Shown: positions 27,257 through 36,185 of the stretch, piece after piece
How positions within the stretch are numbered: position 1 is the stretch's first letter
How the letters are laid out: each line of letters begins with the position of its first letter
Source of the DNA: Gelidibacter salicanalis
Lineage (GTDB): Bacteria > Bacteroidota > Bacteroidia > Flavobacteriales > Flavobacteriaceae
NCBI RefSeq assembly: GCF_007997285.1
Contig: NZ_VORX01000004.1
Location: forward strand, 62,001 to 126,000
Direction of reading: 5' to 3'
Length of the DNA stretch: 64,000 nucleotides
The notes under the pieces: model-generated
The model's input: the letters and a program-made list of their open reading frames with translations, nothing else
The model's database searches: none
Told to the model about the DNA's origin: nothing
Made by a program: the position numbers and the translations under genes

Positions 27257-28657
27257 ATGAATTCATATGATGTAGCCATTATTGGCTCTGGTCCTGGAGG
27301 ATATGTAGCTGCAATTCGTTGCGCACAATTAGGCATGAAAACTGCAATTATTGAAAAATATGCAACACTTGGCGGCACCTGCCTTAATGTAGGTTGCATC
27401 CCAAGTAAAGCGCTTTTAGATTCTTCACATCATTATGAAGATGCAGTTAAGCATTTTGAGGAGCACGGTATTGATATTCCTGGTGATATTAAAGTGAATC
27501 TTAAACAAATGATTGCCCGTAAACAGTCGGTAGTTGATCAAACTACTGTGGGTATTGAATTCTTGATGAAGAAAAACAAAATTGATGTTTATCAAGGCAT
27601 AGGAGCATTTAAAGATGCTACCCATATCACTGTAACAGGTGAAAAAACAGAAGAAATTGAAGCAAAACATATCATTATCGCTACAGGAAGTAAACCATCA
27701 AGCTTACCATTTATCACTTTAGATAAAGAGCGCGTAATTACGTCTACTGAAGCTTTAAAGTTGAAAGAAATTCCAAAGCATCTTATTGTTATTGGTGGTG
27801 GAGTTATTGGTTTGGAACTTGGTCAGGTGTACAGAAGATTAGGATCTGAAGTGACCGTCATTGAGTATATGGATCGTATCATCCCTACTATGGACGCGGG
27901 ATTGTCTAAAGAGTTGACTAAGGTATTTAAGAAAGCTAAATTCAATGTGAACGTCTCTCACAAAGTGAAATCTGTAGAACGCAATGGCGATGAAGTGATT
28001 GTTAAAGCGGACAATAAAAAAGGTGAAGAAGTTGAATTTAAAGGTGATTATTGTTTGGTATCAGTAGGGCGCCGTCCTTTTACTGATGGCTTAAATGCTG
28101 AAGCTGCTGGTGTAAAATTGACCGACAGAGGCCAAATTGAAGTAAATGAACACTTACAAACCAACGTTAAGAATATTTATGCGATTGGTGACGTGATTAA
28201 AGGCCCAATGTTAGCCCATAAAGCTTCAGAAGAAGGTACTTTGGTGGCTGAGGTTATCGCTGGTCAGAAACCACATATCGACTATAACCTAATTCCAGGC
28301 GTGGTTTACACTTGGCCAGAAGTTGCCGCGGTAGGGAAGACTGAGGAAGAATTGAAAGAAGCAGGTGTTGCTTATAAAACAGGCCAATTTCCGATGCGTG
28401 CTTTAGGCAGAAGCAGAGCGAGTATGGATTTGGACGGTTTTGTTAAAGTTCTTGCAGATAAAACTACAGATGAAATATTAGGTGTTCATATGATTGGCGC
28501 ACGTGCAGCTGATATGATTGCAGAGGTTGTGGTTGCGATGGAATACAGAGCATCAGCAGAAGATATTGCCCGTATGTCTCATGCGCATCCTACATTTGCT
28601 GAAGCTACCAAAGAAGCAGCACTAGCGGCGACTGAAGACAGAGCGTTACATATTTAA
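27257..28657 (+). CDS. lpdA: Dihydrolipoyl dehydrogenase
   Basis: A 466-residue flavoprotein (E3) that reoxidises lipoamide in 2-oxoacid dehydrogenase or glycine cleavage complexes. The FAD loop GSGPGGYVAA is near residue 10, the redox disulphide is in GGTCLNVGCIPSK near residue 40, the NAD loop GGGVIGLELG is near residue 180, AIGDV is near residue 310, and the catalytic His-Glu pair is in HAHPTFAEATKEA near residue 443. It is monocistronic here; no E1 or E2 subunit is in the window. Confidence 0.96.
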   Translation: MNSYDVAIIGSGPGGYVAAIRCAQLGMKTAIIEKYATLGGTCLNVGCIPSKALLDSSHHYEDAVKHFEEHGIDIPGDIKVNLKQMIARKQSVVDQTTVGIEFLMKKNKIDVYQGIGAFKDATHITVTGEKTEEIEAKHIIIATGSKPSSLPFITLDKERVITSTEALKLKEIPKHLIVIGGGVIGLELGQVYRRLGSEVTVIEYMDRIIPTMDAGLSKELTKVFKKAKFNVNVSHKVKSVERNGDEVIVKADNKKGEEVEFKGDYCLVSVGRRPFTDGLNAEAAGVKLTDRGQIEVNEHLQTNVKNIYAIGDVIKGPMLAHKASEEGTLVAEVIAGQKPHIDYNLIPGVVYTWPEVAAVGKTEEELKEAGVAYKTGQFPMRALGRSRASMDLDGFVKVLADKTTDEILGVHMIGARAADMIAEVVVAMEYRASAEDIARMSHAHPTFAEATKEAALAATEDRALHI

Positions 28658-28680
28658 ACACACAAAATTATACAGAATTG

Positions 28681-28713
28681 AAAAAGGCAAACCCATTAGG
28701 ATTTGCCTTTTTT
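28681..28713. terminator. Bidirectional terminator between convergent genes
   Basis: AAAAAGGCAAA and TTTGCCTTTTTT enclose a short loop, between lpdA and the convergent gene that ends at 28717. Confidence 0.85.
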
Positions 28714-28716
28714 GCT

Positions 28717-29310
28717 TTAATTGAGTTCATGCATCAAATCAATAATGCGAAGTTTATGGGTGTAATCGGACTCATTGACATCTCTAACTAAACAATATGC
28801 GTTGACAGCCTTGTTTTTCACCTTCTTTAAAAGCTCTTTTAAAGTATAGGGTCCATATTCCTTAAAACGTTGAATATAGTAAAACTGATGCTCAGTAATG
28901 AGTTGAGTAGCCTTTTTAAGATACTTGTCCTTAAAGTATTGTTGCACATCCTCTTTAGTGTCGATGGTAGTTTCATAGGCGCTGGAATTGATAAAGAACG
29001 CATAGTCTTCAGATTCCTTTTGATTCAATACTAACATGTCCTTGTCTTTATAATACGCTTTAATCAAGATCATACCATCTGCCGTAGTAATGGAAATGAA
29101 ATTGGAGTTAATAAAACTCCAACGGGTTTTGGTCACCTGATTATCTTCAGAAATTAGCAGTACATTATTAGGTTTAAAAAGATACACTGCCTTGGCTTCG
29201 TCAATGCCATTAATTAAAACCCACTTTTGATTTATAAACTGCGTGTCATAATGCAGTGCGTATTCGAATGGTTGTAATCGTGGGACAATATCGTTTAGTA
29301 TAGCTCTCAA
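28717..29310 (-). CDS. Conserved hypothetical protein
   Basis: A 197-residue soluble protein I do not recognise as a whole. The N-terminal 95 residues are rich in beta strand (WVLINGIDEAKAVYLFKPNN, LLISEDNQVTKTRWSFI). A helical middle follows, and the last 45 residues (RFKEYGPYTLKELLKKVKNK, then AYCLVRD) resemble the GYF_2-type pattern, in which GPYT is followed by an L-rich helix and a valine-rich strand. If so, the C-terminus could bind a partner protein or peptide. No signal peptide and no catalytic motif are visible. Confidence 0.65.
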   Translation of the reverse strand: MRAILNDIVPRLQPFEYALHYDTQFINQKWVLINGIDEAKAVYLFKPNNVLLISEDNQVTKTRWSFINSNFISITTADGMILIKAYYKDKDMLVLNQKESEDYAFFINSSAYETTIDTKEDVQQYFKDKYLKKATQLITEHQFYYIQRFKEYGPYTLKELLKKVKNKAVNAYCLVRDVNESDYTHKLRIIDLMHELN

Positions 29311-29683
29311 AATACAGGTAGGTTAAAGATGAAGGCACAATTGCGCGTTTATGATTTTCAACTTAAAGCTACTCTTTATATTCAATTAACCATATTTCAA
29401 CGACTTAGGGAGCTTTTTTTAGGTGAAGTGAATTTTTAGGGTATGAAATTCATCTTTCACCTATAAAAGTTACCGCTTAACACCCAAAAACCTCTAGAAA
29501 ATAACAAAGGGAACAACAATATTAAAATTGTTTATTCCCTTTGCTTGTTGTATTCCTATTACTAGCATTACCTAGCAAGTACAATGGGTGTGTTCTCAGC
29601 TCATTAAATGGGCACCCCAATACTTACACTAAGATAATCAAAATTTTGATTCAAACGCACTAGTTTTCAAAACTTTAACATTT
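29311..29683. other. Intergenic region with strong hairpin
   Basis: A 373-bp gap. It holds no credible ORF. The notable structure is an inverted repeat at 29505-29543, CAAAGGGAA matched by TTCCCTTTG with AACAAT/ATTGTT inside. It may end the M28 transcript on the minus strand, although the flanking T run there is weak. Confidence 0.6.
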
Positions 29684-31255
29684 TTATTTTGTTTCTGCTT
29701 TATCCGCCACAATGCGATTTGGTCTGTTGGCTAATTCCCACGCTGTATGAAATACTAGTCTTGCTCGGTTCTCCAACAAATCATATTCAATCTTGTCTGG
29801 CGTATCTGACGGTTTGTGATAATCGTCGTGAGTCCCGTTAAAATAGAAGATAATTGGCACATTGTTTTTGGCGAAATTATAATGATCAGAACGGTAATAA
29901 AAACGGTTAGGATCATTCTCATCATTGTAAGTATAGTCTAATTCGATATTGGTAAATTGTTTGTTCACCGCTTCAGAGACATCGTGTAGCTCCGTACTTA
30001 ATTTATCAGACCCGATTAAATAAATATAATTTCTATCGCCTTTGCGTTTAGGATCTATACGTCCAATCATGTCAATATTAAGATTGGCCACGGTGTTTTC
30101 CAACGGGAAAATAGGATCAATATCTGCATAATAGCTAGATCCTAATAAGCCTTTTTCTTCACCAGTGACGTGTAAGAATAGGATTGATCGTTTAGGACCG
30201 TGTCCAGCTTCTTGAGCCATTTTAAAAGCTTCAGCAATTTCTAGGATGGCTACTGTACCTGATCCGTCATCATCAGCGCCATTATAAATTTCACCATTTT
30301 TGATGCCTTCGTGATCTAAATGCGCAGAGAGCACAATAATCTCGTCTGGTTTTTCTGAACCTCTAATAAAGGCCACTACGTTTTCAGAATTAACATCTTC
30401 CGAATTGCTAGTCACCTTAATTTTTAAATTTGACGCTACCTTTTTCGAGGCGTCATCTGTAGCAATACCTTTTAATAAGGCTTCTCCTAGTTTATCACTA
30501 ATCAAGATTTGAAGCATGGCCTCTTCTTTATCTTTTAGTGAGATACGACCATCATTTCCTGATTGTGCCGCAGATTCCATATACTTGGATACCATTTTTA
30601 AATACGAATCGTCCATAACCAAGAGCGCTTTTACTTCTTTTTTACGCGCCACATCTCTTTTAGAAGATAAGGCTTGACGACCTACTGACCATTTTGTGTC
30701 CTCTTTAGTACCAGAGGTAACATAGGTGCCATCAGCATTTCTTGGCTCACCAGCCTTAATTAAAACAATTTTACCTTTTACATCTAGATCTCTGTAGCTT
30801 GAGTATTTAGCATCTTCAATTCCATATCCAGCATAGACAATATCAGCTGCATTTATAGTTTGTGTTGCAGCGGAACCAGACATTACTAAATCTTCATAAT
30901 TTTTAAAGACCACGCCATTAACGGTAAGTTCTGTTTCAGGTGCTTTTTGGTTTAATAAAGGTACTTCCTGAAAATAATCACCTTCCGCAATTGGCGAAGG
31001 AATTCCCATGGTGATATAATGTTGCTTTAAATATTCCACTGCCATTTTCTGACCTTTCTCTCCAGTGTGGCGTCCTTCAAATTCGTCGGATGCAAAGGTG
31101 TATAACATCTCCTTTAATTCATCACTGGTAATACTCTTGGCATATGCTGCAGGATCTGCAGGAAGCATTGGTTCAACTTTGGTAGTCTCCTGGGTTTTGG
31201 TGCCACAACTGAATGTTGTGAGGGCGATACCCGCAATTATTAATAGCTTTTTCAT
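29684..31255 (-). CDS. M28 family aminopeptidase with protease-associated domain
   Basis: A 523-residue lipoprotein (lipobox TFSC, Cys17). The N-terminal region carries EFEGRHTGEKGQKMAVEYLK. Residues 110-290 form a protease-associated insert (DIVYAGYGIEDAKYSSYRDLDVKGKIVLI). The zinc site follows: SAHLDHEG, NGADDDGSGT, HVTGEEKGLLGSS, NIDMIGR and the late SDHYNF. It cleaves N-terminal amino acids from peptides in the envelope. The upstream neighbour at 31367-32407 is a shorter paralogue, so the pair arose by duplication. Confidence 0.92.
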   Translation of the reverse strand: MKKLLIIAGIALTTFSCGTKTQETTKVEPMLPADPAAYAKSITSDELKEMLYTFASDEFEGRHTGEKGQKMAVEYLKQHYITMGIPSPIAEGDYFQEVPLLNQKAPETELTVNGVVFKNYEDLVMSGSAATQTINAADIVYAGYGIEDAKYSSYRDLDVKGKIVLIKAGEPRNADGTYVTSGTKEDTKWSVGRQALSSKRDVARKKEVKALLVMDDSYLKMVSKYMESAAQSGNDGRISLKDKEEAMLQILISDKLGEALLKGIATDDASKKVASNLKIKVTSNSEDVNSENVVAFIRGSEKPDEIIVLSAHLDHEGIKNGEIYNGADDDGSGTVAILEIAEAFKMAQEAGHGPKRSILFLHVTGEEKGLLGSSYYADIDPIFPLENTVANLNIDMIGRIDPKRKGDRNYIYLIGSDKLSTELHDVSEAVNKQFTNIELDYTYNDENDPNRFYYRSDHYNFAKNNVPIIFYFNGTHDDYHKPSDTPDKIEYDLLENRARLVFHTAWELANRPNRIVADKAETK

Positions 31256-31366
31256 TAATATTTTATTATGTGTTAGAATAAGATGTGCGATAATACAAAA
31301 AAACCGTGCATGCTTAGATTAAGCGCCAATTCATTTAACAAACTTTAACAATTGAAAGTCCGCATT

Positions 31367-32407
31367 TTAAAGCTCGTCAAGTTTAAGTTTATGATCGCTA
31401 TTTACCAAATACCAAGCGGTGGCAAATATGAGTTGGGAGCGTTTCTGTAGAAGTGGGTAATTAATTTTATCAGGCGTATCTGTGAGCTGGTGATAATCTT
31501 TATGTTCGCCATTAAAGTAAAATATAACTGGAATTCCACGAAAAGCAAAATTATAATGGTCAGAACGGTAGTAATATCTATTGGCTTCCTCGTCGTCATT
31601 ATATTTATAATCGAGCTCTAAGTCTGTAAATTGCGCGTTGGCCGCTTCAGAAACATAATGTAGCTCCGTACTCAGCCGATCCGCTCCAATAATATAGATG
31701 TAGTTATCATTTTGGAGTGTTTCATAATGCGGGTCGACCCGTCCAATCATATCAATATTTAAATTCGCGATCGTATGATCTAAGGGATAAATAGGATGTT
31801 TCACATAATAATGAGAACCCAATAGTCCTATTTCTTCGGCAGTTAGGTGTAAGAATAAAATACTTCGTTTAGGACCGTGACCTTCATTTTTGGCGGTCAT
31901 AAAGGCTTTGGCAATCATCATTACCGCTGCAGTGCCCGATGCATTGTCATCCGCACCATAATATGTAGTCTCATCGGTAACACCCAAGTGATCGAGATGT
32001 GCAGAAATAATTAGGAGTTCTTCAGGATGTGTCGAACCTTCAATATAGGCGAGCACATTTTGAGAAGATGGGCTGCTTTTATTAAAATAAGACTCGGGAA
32101 TGTTCTGATAATAGTTGTCACCACTTAAAGGCGATGGAATGGCATTTTTCAGGTAAAAATCCTTTAAATATAAAGAAGCTTTATCGAACCCTACACGTCC
32201 TGTTTCTCTGCCTCCAAATTCGTCAGACGCCAAGGTGTGCACATGTATACTCAATGCCTCAGCTGTGATTGTTTGGCTATATTTAGTTACTGCTTCTGGA
32301 TTTTCAAATGCAATGCTTTCTTTTAGATCTTCAATTTTTTGGGTATGACTGGGGATGGCACATGAGCCAACTAAAGAGAAGGCAGTTACAATAAGGAGGA
32401 TTTTCAT
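31367..32407 (-). CDS. M28 family aminopeptidase without protease-associated domain
   Basis: I start this at 32407 (346 residues, MKILLIVTAFSLVGSC), which gives a normal lipoprotein signal; the ATG at 32488 adds 27 residues that fit no signal. Zinc-site motifs match the neighbour closely: SAHLDHLG, YGADDNASGT, HLTAEEIGLLGS, NIDMIGR and SDHYNF. After LKNAIPSPLSGDNYYQNIPES the chain goes straight to the catalytic core, so the roughly 180-residue PA insert of the neighbour is absent. The substrate range may differ. It is 111 bp upstream of its paralogue and is likely co-transcribed. Confidence 0.9.
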   Translation of the reverse strand: MKILLIVTAFSLVGSCAIPSHTQKIEDLKESIAFENPEAVTKYSQTITAEALSIHVHTLASDEFGGRETGRVGFDKASLYLKDFYLKNAIPSPLSGDNYYQNIPESYFNKSSPSSQNVLAYIEGSTHPEELLIISAHLDHLGVTDETTYYGADDNASGTAAVMMIAKAFMTAKNEGHGPKRSILFLHLTAEEIGLLGSHYYVKHPIYPLDHTIANLNIDMIGRVDPHYETLQNDNYIYIIGADRLSTELHYVSEAANAQFTDLELDYKYNDDEEANRYYYRSDHYNFAFRGIPVIFYFNGEHKDYHQLTDTPDKINYPLLQKRSQLIFATAWYLVNSDHKLKLDEL

Positions 32408-32489
32408 GTATAATTGGGTGTTACTTTCTTTTGAGAATCGATAACTATGGTTTAAGGTCTGGAAATAATAGTAGAGATACTTTATCAAT

Positions 32490-32840
32490 TTACTGTTCTT
32501 GCATTTGATCTTGTCGCTCAGCTTCTAATTCCTCTAAAGTTTTTGGAGGTCGCTCCATACTGGAATCATCCAACTGTTCCTTGGGTTCAATGATTTCAAC
32601 CTCTGGAGTGGGAAATAGCGATTTGTAGCTAGTAATGCCTAAGGAGATGAGCGTTAATAGGAAAATAAGTTGAATTGTTTTTTTAGGAAGTTGAGGTTTT
32701 TTAGATAAATAGAAGGCGATCAAACCAAAAATTAAGGCTAAAACCGTAAGTATATAAGCTATTGGGAATTGCGGAGTGACTGATAAAATCAATGCTAGGG
32801 CGGCCGCACAAATTCCTAGAATGATGAAAAATTGTCTCAT
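32490..32840 (-). CDS. Small membrane protein of unknown function
   Basis: A 116-residue protein with three hydrophobic segments at about residues 4-22, 27-45 and 56-74, then a strongly acidic, hydrophilic tail (PPKTLEELEAERQDQMQEQ). I do not recognise it. It lies upstream of the two aminopeptidase genes on the same strand, so it may head that transcript. Its tail would be in the cytoplasm or periplasm depending on topology. Confidence 0.65.
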   Translation of the reverse strand: MRQFFIILGICAAALALILSVTPQFPIAYILTVLALIFGLIAFYLSKKPQLPKKTIQLIFLLTLISLGITSYKSLFPTPEVEIIEPKEQLDDSSMERPPKTLEELEAERQDQMQEQ

Positions 32841-33095
32841 AAGTAATTATATTGTAAATATGTAATTGTTGTCCATACTCATAGAATCCTTTGGGATGGA
32901 CTAAGCAAAGTCAAATATATTTCATTTAAATAACATACAGTTTTAAAACCAAAGTGGAAATTATAGACTCTTGTTAAACATTTCCCAAATTAGTAATAGC
33001 ATCAATTTTTCACTCTATTGGGTCACCGCTTGGGCAATTCTAATTGTAATTTTATAAAACAGAAAAATAAAATATAAATCTAAAACTCAAATATT

Positions 33096-33281
33096 ATGAA
33101 TTCAGATCAATTCGAAGGAAAATGGAAACAGATTAAAGGTGATTTCAAAAAGAAATATGGTGAAATTACTGATGATGAATATACGGAAGCTGAAGGTAAC
33201 TTTGATAAGTTAGCTGGGAAAGTTCAAGAACGCTACGGCAAATCAAAAGAAGATTTAAAAAATGAAATCGATAGTTGGTAG
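33096..33281 (+). CDS. CsbD family stress protein
   Basis: A 61-residue CsbD-like protein, the normal length. It begins MNSDQFEGKWKQIKGDFKKKYG and continues ITDDEYTEAEGNFDKLAGKVQERYGKS, the two conserved blocks of the family. Homologues are induced by general, osmotic or envelope stress in other bacteria; the molecular role is unknown. It precedes a small hydrophilic gene and a thioredoxin gene on the same strand. Confidence 0.92.
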   Translation: MNSDQFEGKWKQIKGDFKKKYGEITDDEYTEAEGNFDKLAGKVQERYGKSKEDLKNEIDSW

Positions 33282-33495
33282 AATCTAAAGCGATTTTAAT
33301 GAAAGAGTTCTCTAGTCTTATTGATTTGAGAACTTTTTTTATACCGCTACTTTGGAATACAAACTCCTATTGTAGAGAGCACTTAAAAAACTGTAATGAT
33401 AAGAGACGATTTGCGACTATAAGACGTGCAACTTAGCGCTTATTTTGAGTGGTCGTAAGTTATATAGCGCACGATGTTGAGACCAAAAAAATGAA

Positions 33496-33702
33496 ATGGA
33501 ACTAATGGAAAATCAAGAAGATAAAAAGCAGAATAATAGAAAAGATGATGAAAAGCGTCAGCCAGAATCTGATGCGACTCATCCGAACACACCTAATGAA
33601 AAAGAGTGGGATCCTGATAGGGATGACCATACAGAGACGGAGAAAGATAAATTAGACGCCATCAAGAGCATTAGAAAAAAAACGAAATCGTCTGATAAAT
33701 AA
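33496..33702 (+). CDS. Small highly hydrophilic protein
   Basis: A 68-residue protein of unknown function, almost entirely charged or polar (DKKQNNRKDDEKRQPESD, then PNEKEWDPDRDDHTETEKDK), with no hydrophobic core. It is probably intrinsically disordered and may resemble hydrophilic stress-tolerance proteins; I could not place it in a family. The start could be 33496 or the in-frame ATG at 33505. It stands 17 bp upstream of the thioredoxin gene, so the two are likely co-transcribed. Confidence 0.6.
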   Translation: MELMENQEDKKQNNRKDDEKRQPESDATHPNTPNEKEWDPDRDDHTETEKDKLDAIKSIRKKTKSSDK

Positions 33703-33719
33703 TACCTAAAAGATATTAC

Positions 33720-34016
33720 ATGAAGAATAATTTTAAAACCATCATAGAATCAGAAACGCCAGTATTGGTGGATTTTTATGCAGATTGGTGTGGCCCGTGT
33801 AAGACATTGGCGCCCATCCTTAAAAGTGTCAAAACTGAACTGGGAGATGCAGTGAAAATCGTCAAAATTGACGTTGATAAAAATCAGCTTTTAGCTTCCA
33901 ATTATCAAGTAAGAGGGGTGCCAACTATGGTGCTTTTCAAGAACGGACAACAAGTTTGGCGGCAGTCAGGTGTGCTGCAAAAAGAGGACATCATTAAGGT
34001 GATAAAATCACATTAG
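33720..34016 (+). CDS. trxA: Thioredoxin
   Basis: A 98-residue cytoplasmic thioredoxin with a classical WCGPC active site at residues 23-27 (DFYADWCGPCKTLAPIL), the KIDVDKN strand and the cis-proline loop RGVPTMVLFKNG. The length is a little short of the usual 105 residues but the fold is complete. It lies downstream of the CsbD and hydrophilic protein genes, which suggests a stress-linked paralogue instead of the housekeeping copy. Confidence 0.93.
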   Translation: MKNNFKTIIESETPVLVDFYADWCGPCKTLAPILKSVKTELGDAVKIVKIDVDKNQLLASNYQVRGVPTMVLFKNGQQVWRQSGVLQKEDIIKVIKSH

Positions 34017-34114
34017 AAATGTGTTGTTTCTTCTATTTGATTGGGTGTTAACTGATTAATATCATATTCAGGAGCGTATAATAGCATTATATTGGTGATC
34101 TAAAATACGCCATC

Positions 34115-34570
34115 ATGTACATTACTCTCGAAGCAAAAGAAAGCAAGTTTGTATTAGAAAACAACTATTTGGGACACTTGTCCTATATCTATCAGAATAG
34201 ACCCTATGTGGTGCCTATTACGTATTACTACGATACTGCAAAGAATGTCATCATTTGCTATTCTGGTGAAGGCCATAAAATGCAAGCTATGCGACAGAAC
34301 AATCGAGTAGCAATGAACGTGATTGATGTGGCTGCACTTACAAAGTGGAAATCTGTAACCATACATGGTATTTTTGAACAGCTTTTTGCGAGCGAAGCCA
34401 AATCGTATTTACATGATTTTTCGTTGGGCATTAAAGCTTTGGTAGAGGAAAAAGAATTGAAAGAATTAAGCTTTATAAGTGAGTTTTCCAGTAAGATGGT
34501 AAACGAAAATTTGCCCATGATATTCATCATAAAGATTGATGAAATCACGGGCAAATTACGTAAGGACTAG
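34115..34570 (+). CDS. Pyridoxamine 5'-phosphate oxidase-like flavin-binding protein
   Basis: A 151-residue split-barrel protein of the PNPOx-like superfamily. GHLSYIYQNRPYVVPITYYYD followed by GEGHKMQAMRQNNRVAMNV matches the FMN-binding beta barrel. Members bind FMN, haem or F420 and often have unknown substrates; this one is too short and divergent to be PdxH itself. The last 60 bp of the gene form a long hairpin (34507-34556). It is convergent with the FMN-glutamate synthase gene. Confidence 0.85.
   Translation: MYITLEAKESKFVLENNYLGHLSYIYQNRPYVVPITYYYDTAKNVIICYSGEGHKMQAMRQNNRVAMNVIDVAALTKWKSVTIHGIFEQLFASEAKSYLHDFSLGIKALVEEKELKELSFISEFSSKMVNENLPMIFIIKIDEITGKLRKD
34507..34556. repeat. Long hairpin at 3' end of PNPOx-like gene
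   Basis: AATTTGCCC (34507-34515) pairs with GGGCAAATT (34548-34556), and inside it TTCATCA (34522-34528) pairs with TGATGAA (34536-34542). The whole lies in coding sequence. No strong T run is adjacent, so it may stabilise the 3' end or help end one of two convergent transcripts. Confidence 0.65.
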
Positions 34571-34595
34571 TTTTTAAAGTTTATTTAAGCTATTA

Positions 34596-36185
34596 CTATT
34601 TCATAATACGGGTCAAGTGGAAGAATTTTTTATAGCTTTCAGGAATCGTATTGATATCTAATAAAGATCCAGGTTCCATTGAAGGATATATTTCGTCAAA
34701 AGTTTTCACGTCCAACAATCCAATTCTCTTGCTGATATGACCACGTGTCAATTCACTTGGATCATTTAGTCCTGCTGCAGCAACAAGTTCTAAGAAACTG
34801 TGGATGGTTGCTTCGTGGTAACGTTTAGCTCTAGGCGCTTTATCTTCAACCACCAATCCTTTAACCAAGGATGGGTTTTGAGTTGCCACACCTACAGGAC
34901 AAGTATTCGTATTACATTGTAAAGCTTGGATACATCCAATAGAAAGCATCATGGCACGTGAACTGTTACACCCATCGGCACCAAATGCAATGGCGCGAGC
35001 CATATGGAAACCAGTGATGATTTTTCCTGCTACTATAATTTTAATATCATCTCTTAATCCAAACCCTACTAAGGTATCGTGAACAAAAATCAATCCTTCA
35101 CGTAATGGCATGCCCATGGAGTTAGAGAATTCCACTGGCGCAGCTCCGGTACCACCTTCACCACCATCAATAGTGATAAAGTCTGGACGAATGCCCGTGT
35201 AGATCATAGCCTCACAGAAATCCATAAACTCCTGTTTTCTACCAATACATAATTTAAAACCAATTGGTTTGCCATCAGAAAGATCTCTTAAGCGTTTGAT
35301 AAAATACATAAATTGAATAGGATCAGCAAAAGCAGAGTGGGAAGGTGGGGAGTGCACCGCGATTCCTGGTTTTACGTGTCTAATTTTTGCAATCTCCGGG
35401 GTGTTTTTTGAAGCTGGTAAAATACCACCGTGCCCTGGTTTTGCACCTTGAGACAATTTAATTTCTATCATTTTTACTTGAGGGCGTAGCGCATTAGCCG
35501 TGAAAGTAACTTCATTAAAAGTTCCGTCATCATTTCTACAGCCAAAATAACCGGTTCCAATCTGCCAGATTAAATCGCCACCGTGCTCTAAATGATAATC
35601 ACTAATACCACCTTCGCCAGTATTGTGCGCAAAATTCCCCATTTTAGCACCTTGGTTTAAGGCGAGAACTGCATTTTTACTCAACGATCCAAAACTCATC
35701 GCTGAGATATTCAATAAACTTGAAGAATAAGGTTGTTTACACTCTTTTCCACCAATTAATAATCGAGGAAATTCTCCAATTTCCTTTGGGTTATTCTTAG
35801 CATACATAGAATGTTCTAGCCACTCATAACCGGAATGGTATAAATCCATTTGTGTTCCAAAGGGCTCCGTATCATTTTCTCCTTTTGCTCTTCTATAAAC
35901 CAAAGATCTCAGGATACGATTTAAAGGTCGTCCTTCAGTATCGGTTTCCACAAAATACTGCATAATTTCTGGACGAATCGACTCTAAAATATATCTGAAA
36001 CGACCTATTAAAGGAAAGTTTCTACGGATGGTATGACTCTTTTGAAAAATGTCAAAAACACCGAGCATTATTAGTGGAATGACCAAAATAAAAGCCCATA
36101 AAATGGGGCTCCAGACCAATGAGATTCCAATAATGACTACAGTGACAATAATCGAAATTAAAATAAATTTTTCGCGAACTTTCAT
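34596..36185 (-). CDS. FMN-binding glutamate synthase family protein
   Basis: A 529-residue protein with one or two N-terminal membrane helices (about residues 8-45, FILISIIVTVVIIGISLVW) and a GltB-like FMN and iron-sulphur domain. Key features: SYGSLSKNAVLALNQG-type start (here SAMSFGSLSK), the DGGEGGTGAAPVEF FMN loop, and CIQALQCNTNTCPVGV, which supplies the 3Fe-4S ligands. The amidotransferase domain is missing, so it is not the complete GltB; it may use another ammonia donor or have a redox role. The -7-like box at 36207-36214 is 22 bp upstream of the start. Confidence 0.88.
   Translation of the reverse strand: MKVREKFILISIIVTVVIIGISLVWSPILWAFILVIPLIMLGVFDIFQKSHTIRRNFPLIGRFRYILESIRPEIMQYFVETDTEGRPLNRILRSLVYRRAKGENDTEPFGTQMDLYHSGYEWLEHSMYAKNNPKEIGEFPRLLIGGKECKQPYSSSLLNISAMSFGSLSKNAVLALNQGAKMGNFAHNTGEGGISDYHLEHGGDLIWQIGTGYFGCRNDDGTFNEVTFTANALRPQVKMIEIKLSQGAKPGHGGILPASKNTPEIAKIRHVKPGIAVHSPPSHSAFADPIQFMYFIKRLRDLSDGKPIGFKLCIGRKQEFMDFCEAMIYTGIRPDFITIDGGEGGTGAAPVEFSNSMGMPLREGLIFVHDTLVGFGLRDDIKIIVAGKIITGFHMARAIAFGADGCNSSRAMMLSIGCIQALQCNTNTCPVGVATQNPSLVKGLVVEDKAPRAKRYHEATIHSFLELVAAAGLNDPSELTRGHISKRIGLLDVKTFDEIYPSMEPGSLLDINTIPESYKKFFHLTRIMK

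Noticed and set aside
34596-36185. Complete GltB glutamate synthase large subunit
   Set aside because: The protein is 529 residues and lacks the N-terminal amidotransferase and the C-terminal GXGXG domain; it has only the FMN and iron-sulphur core.
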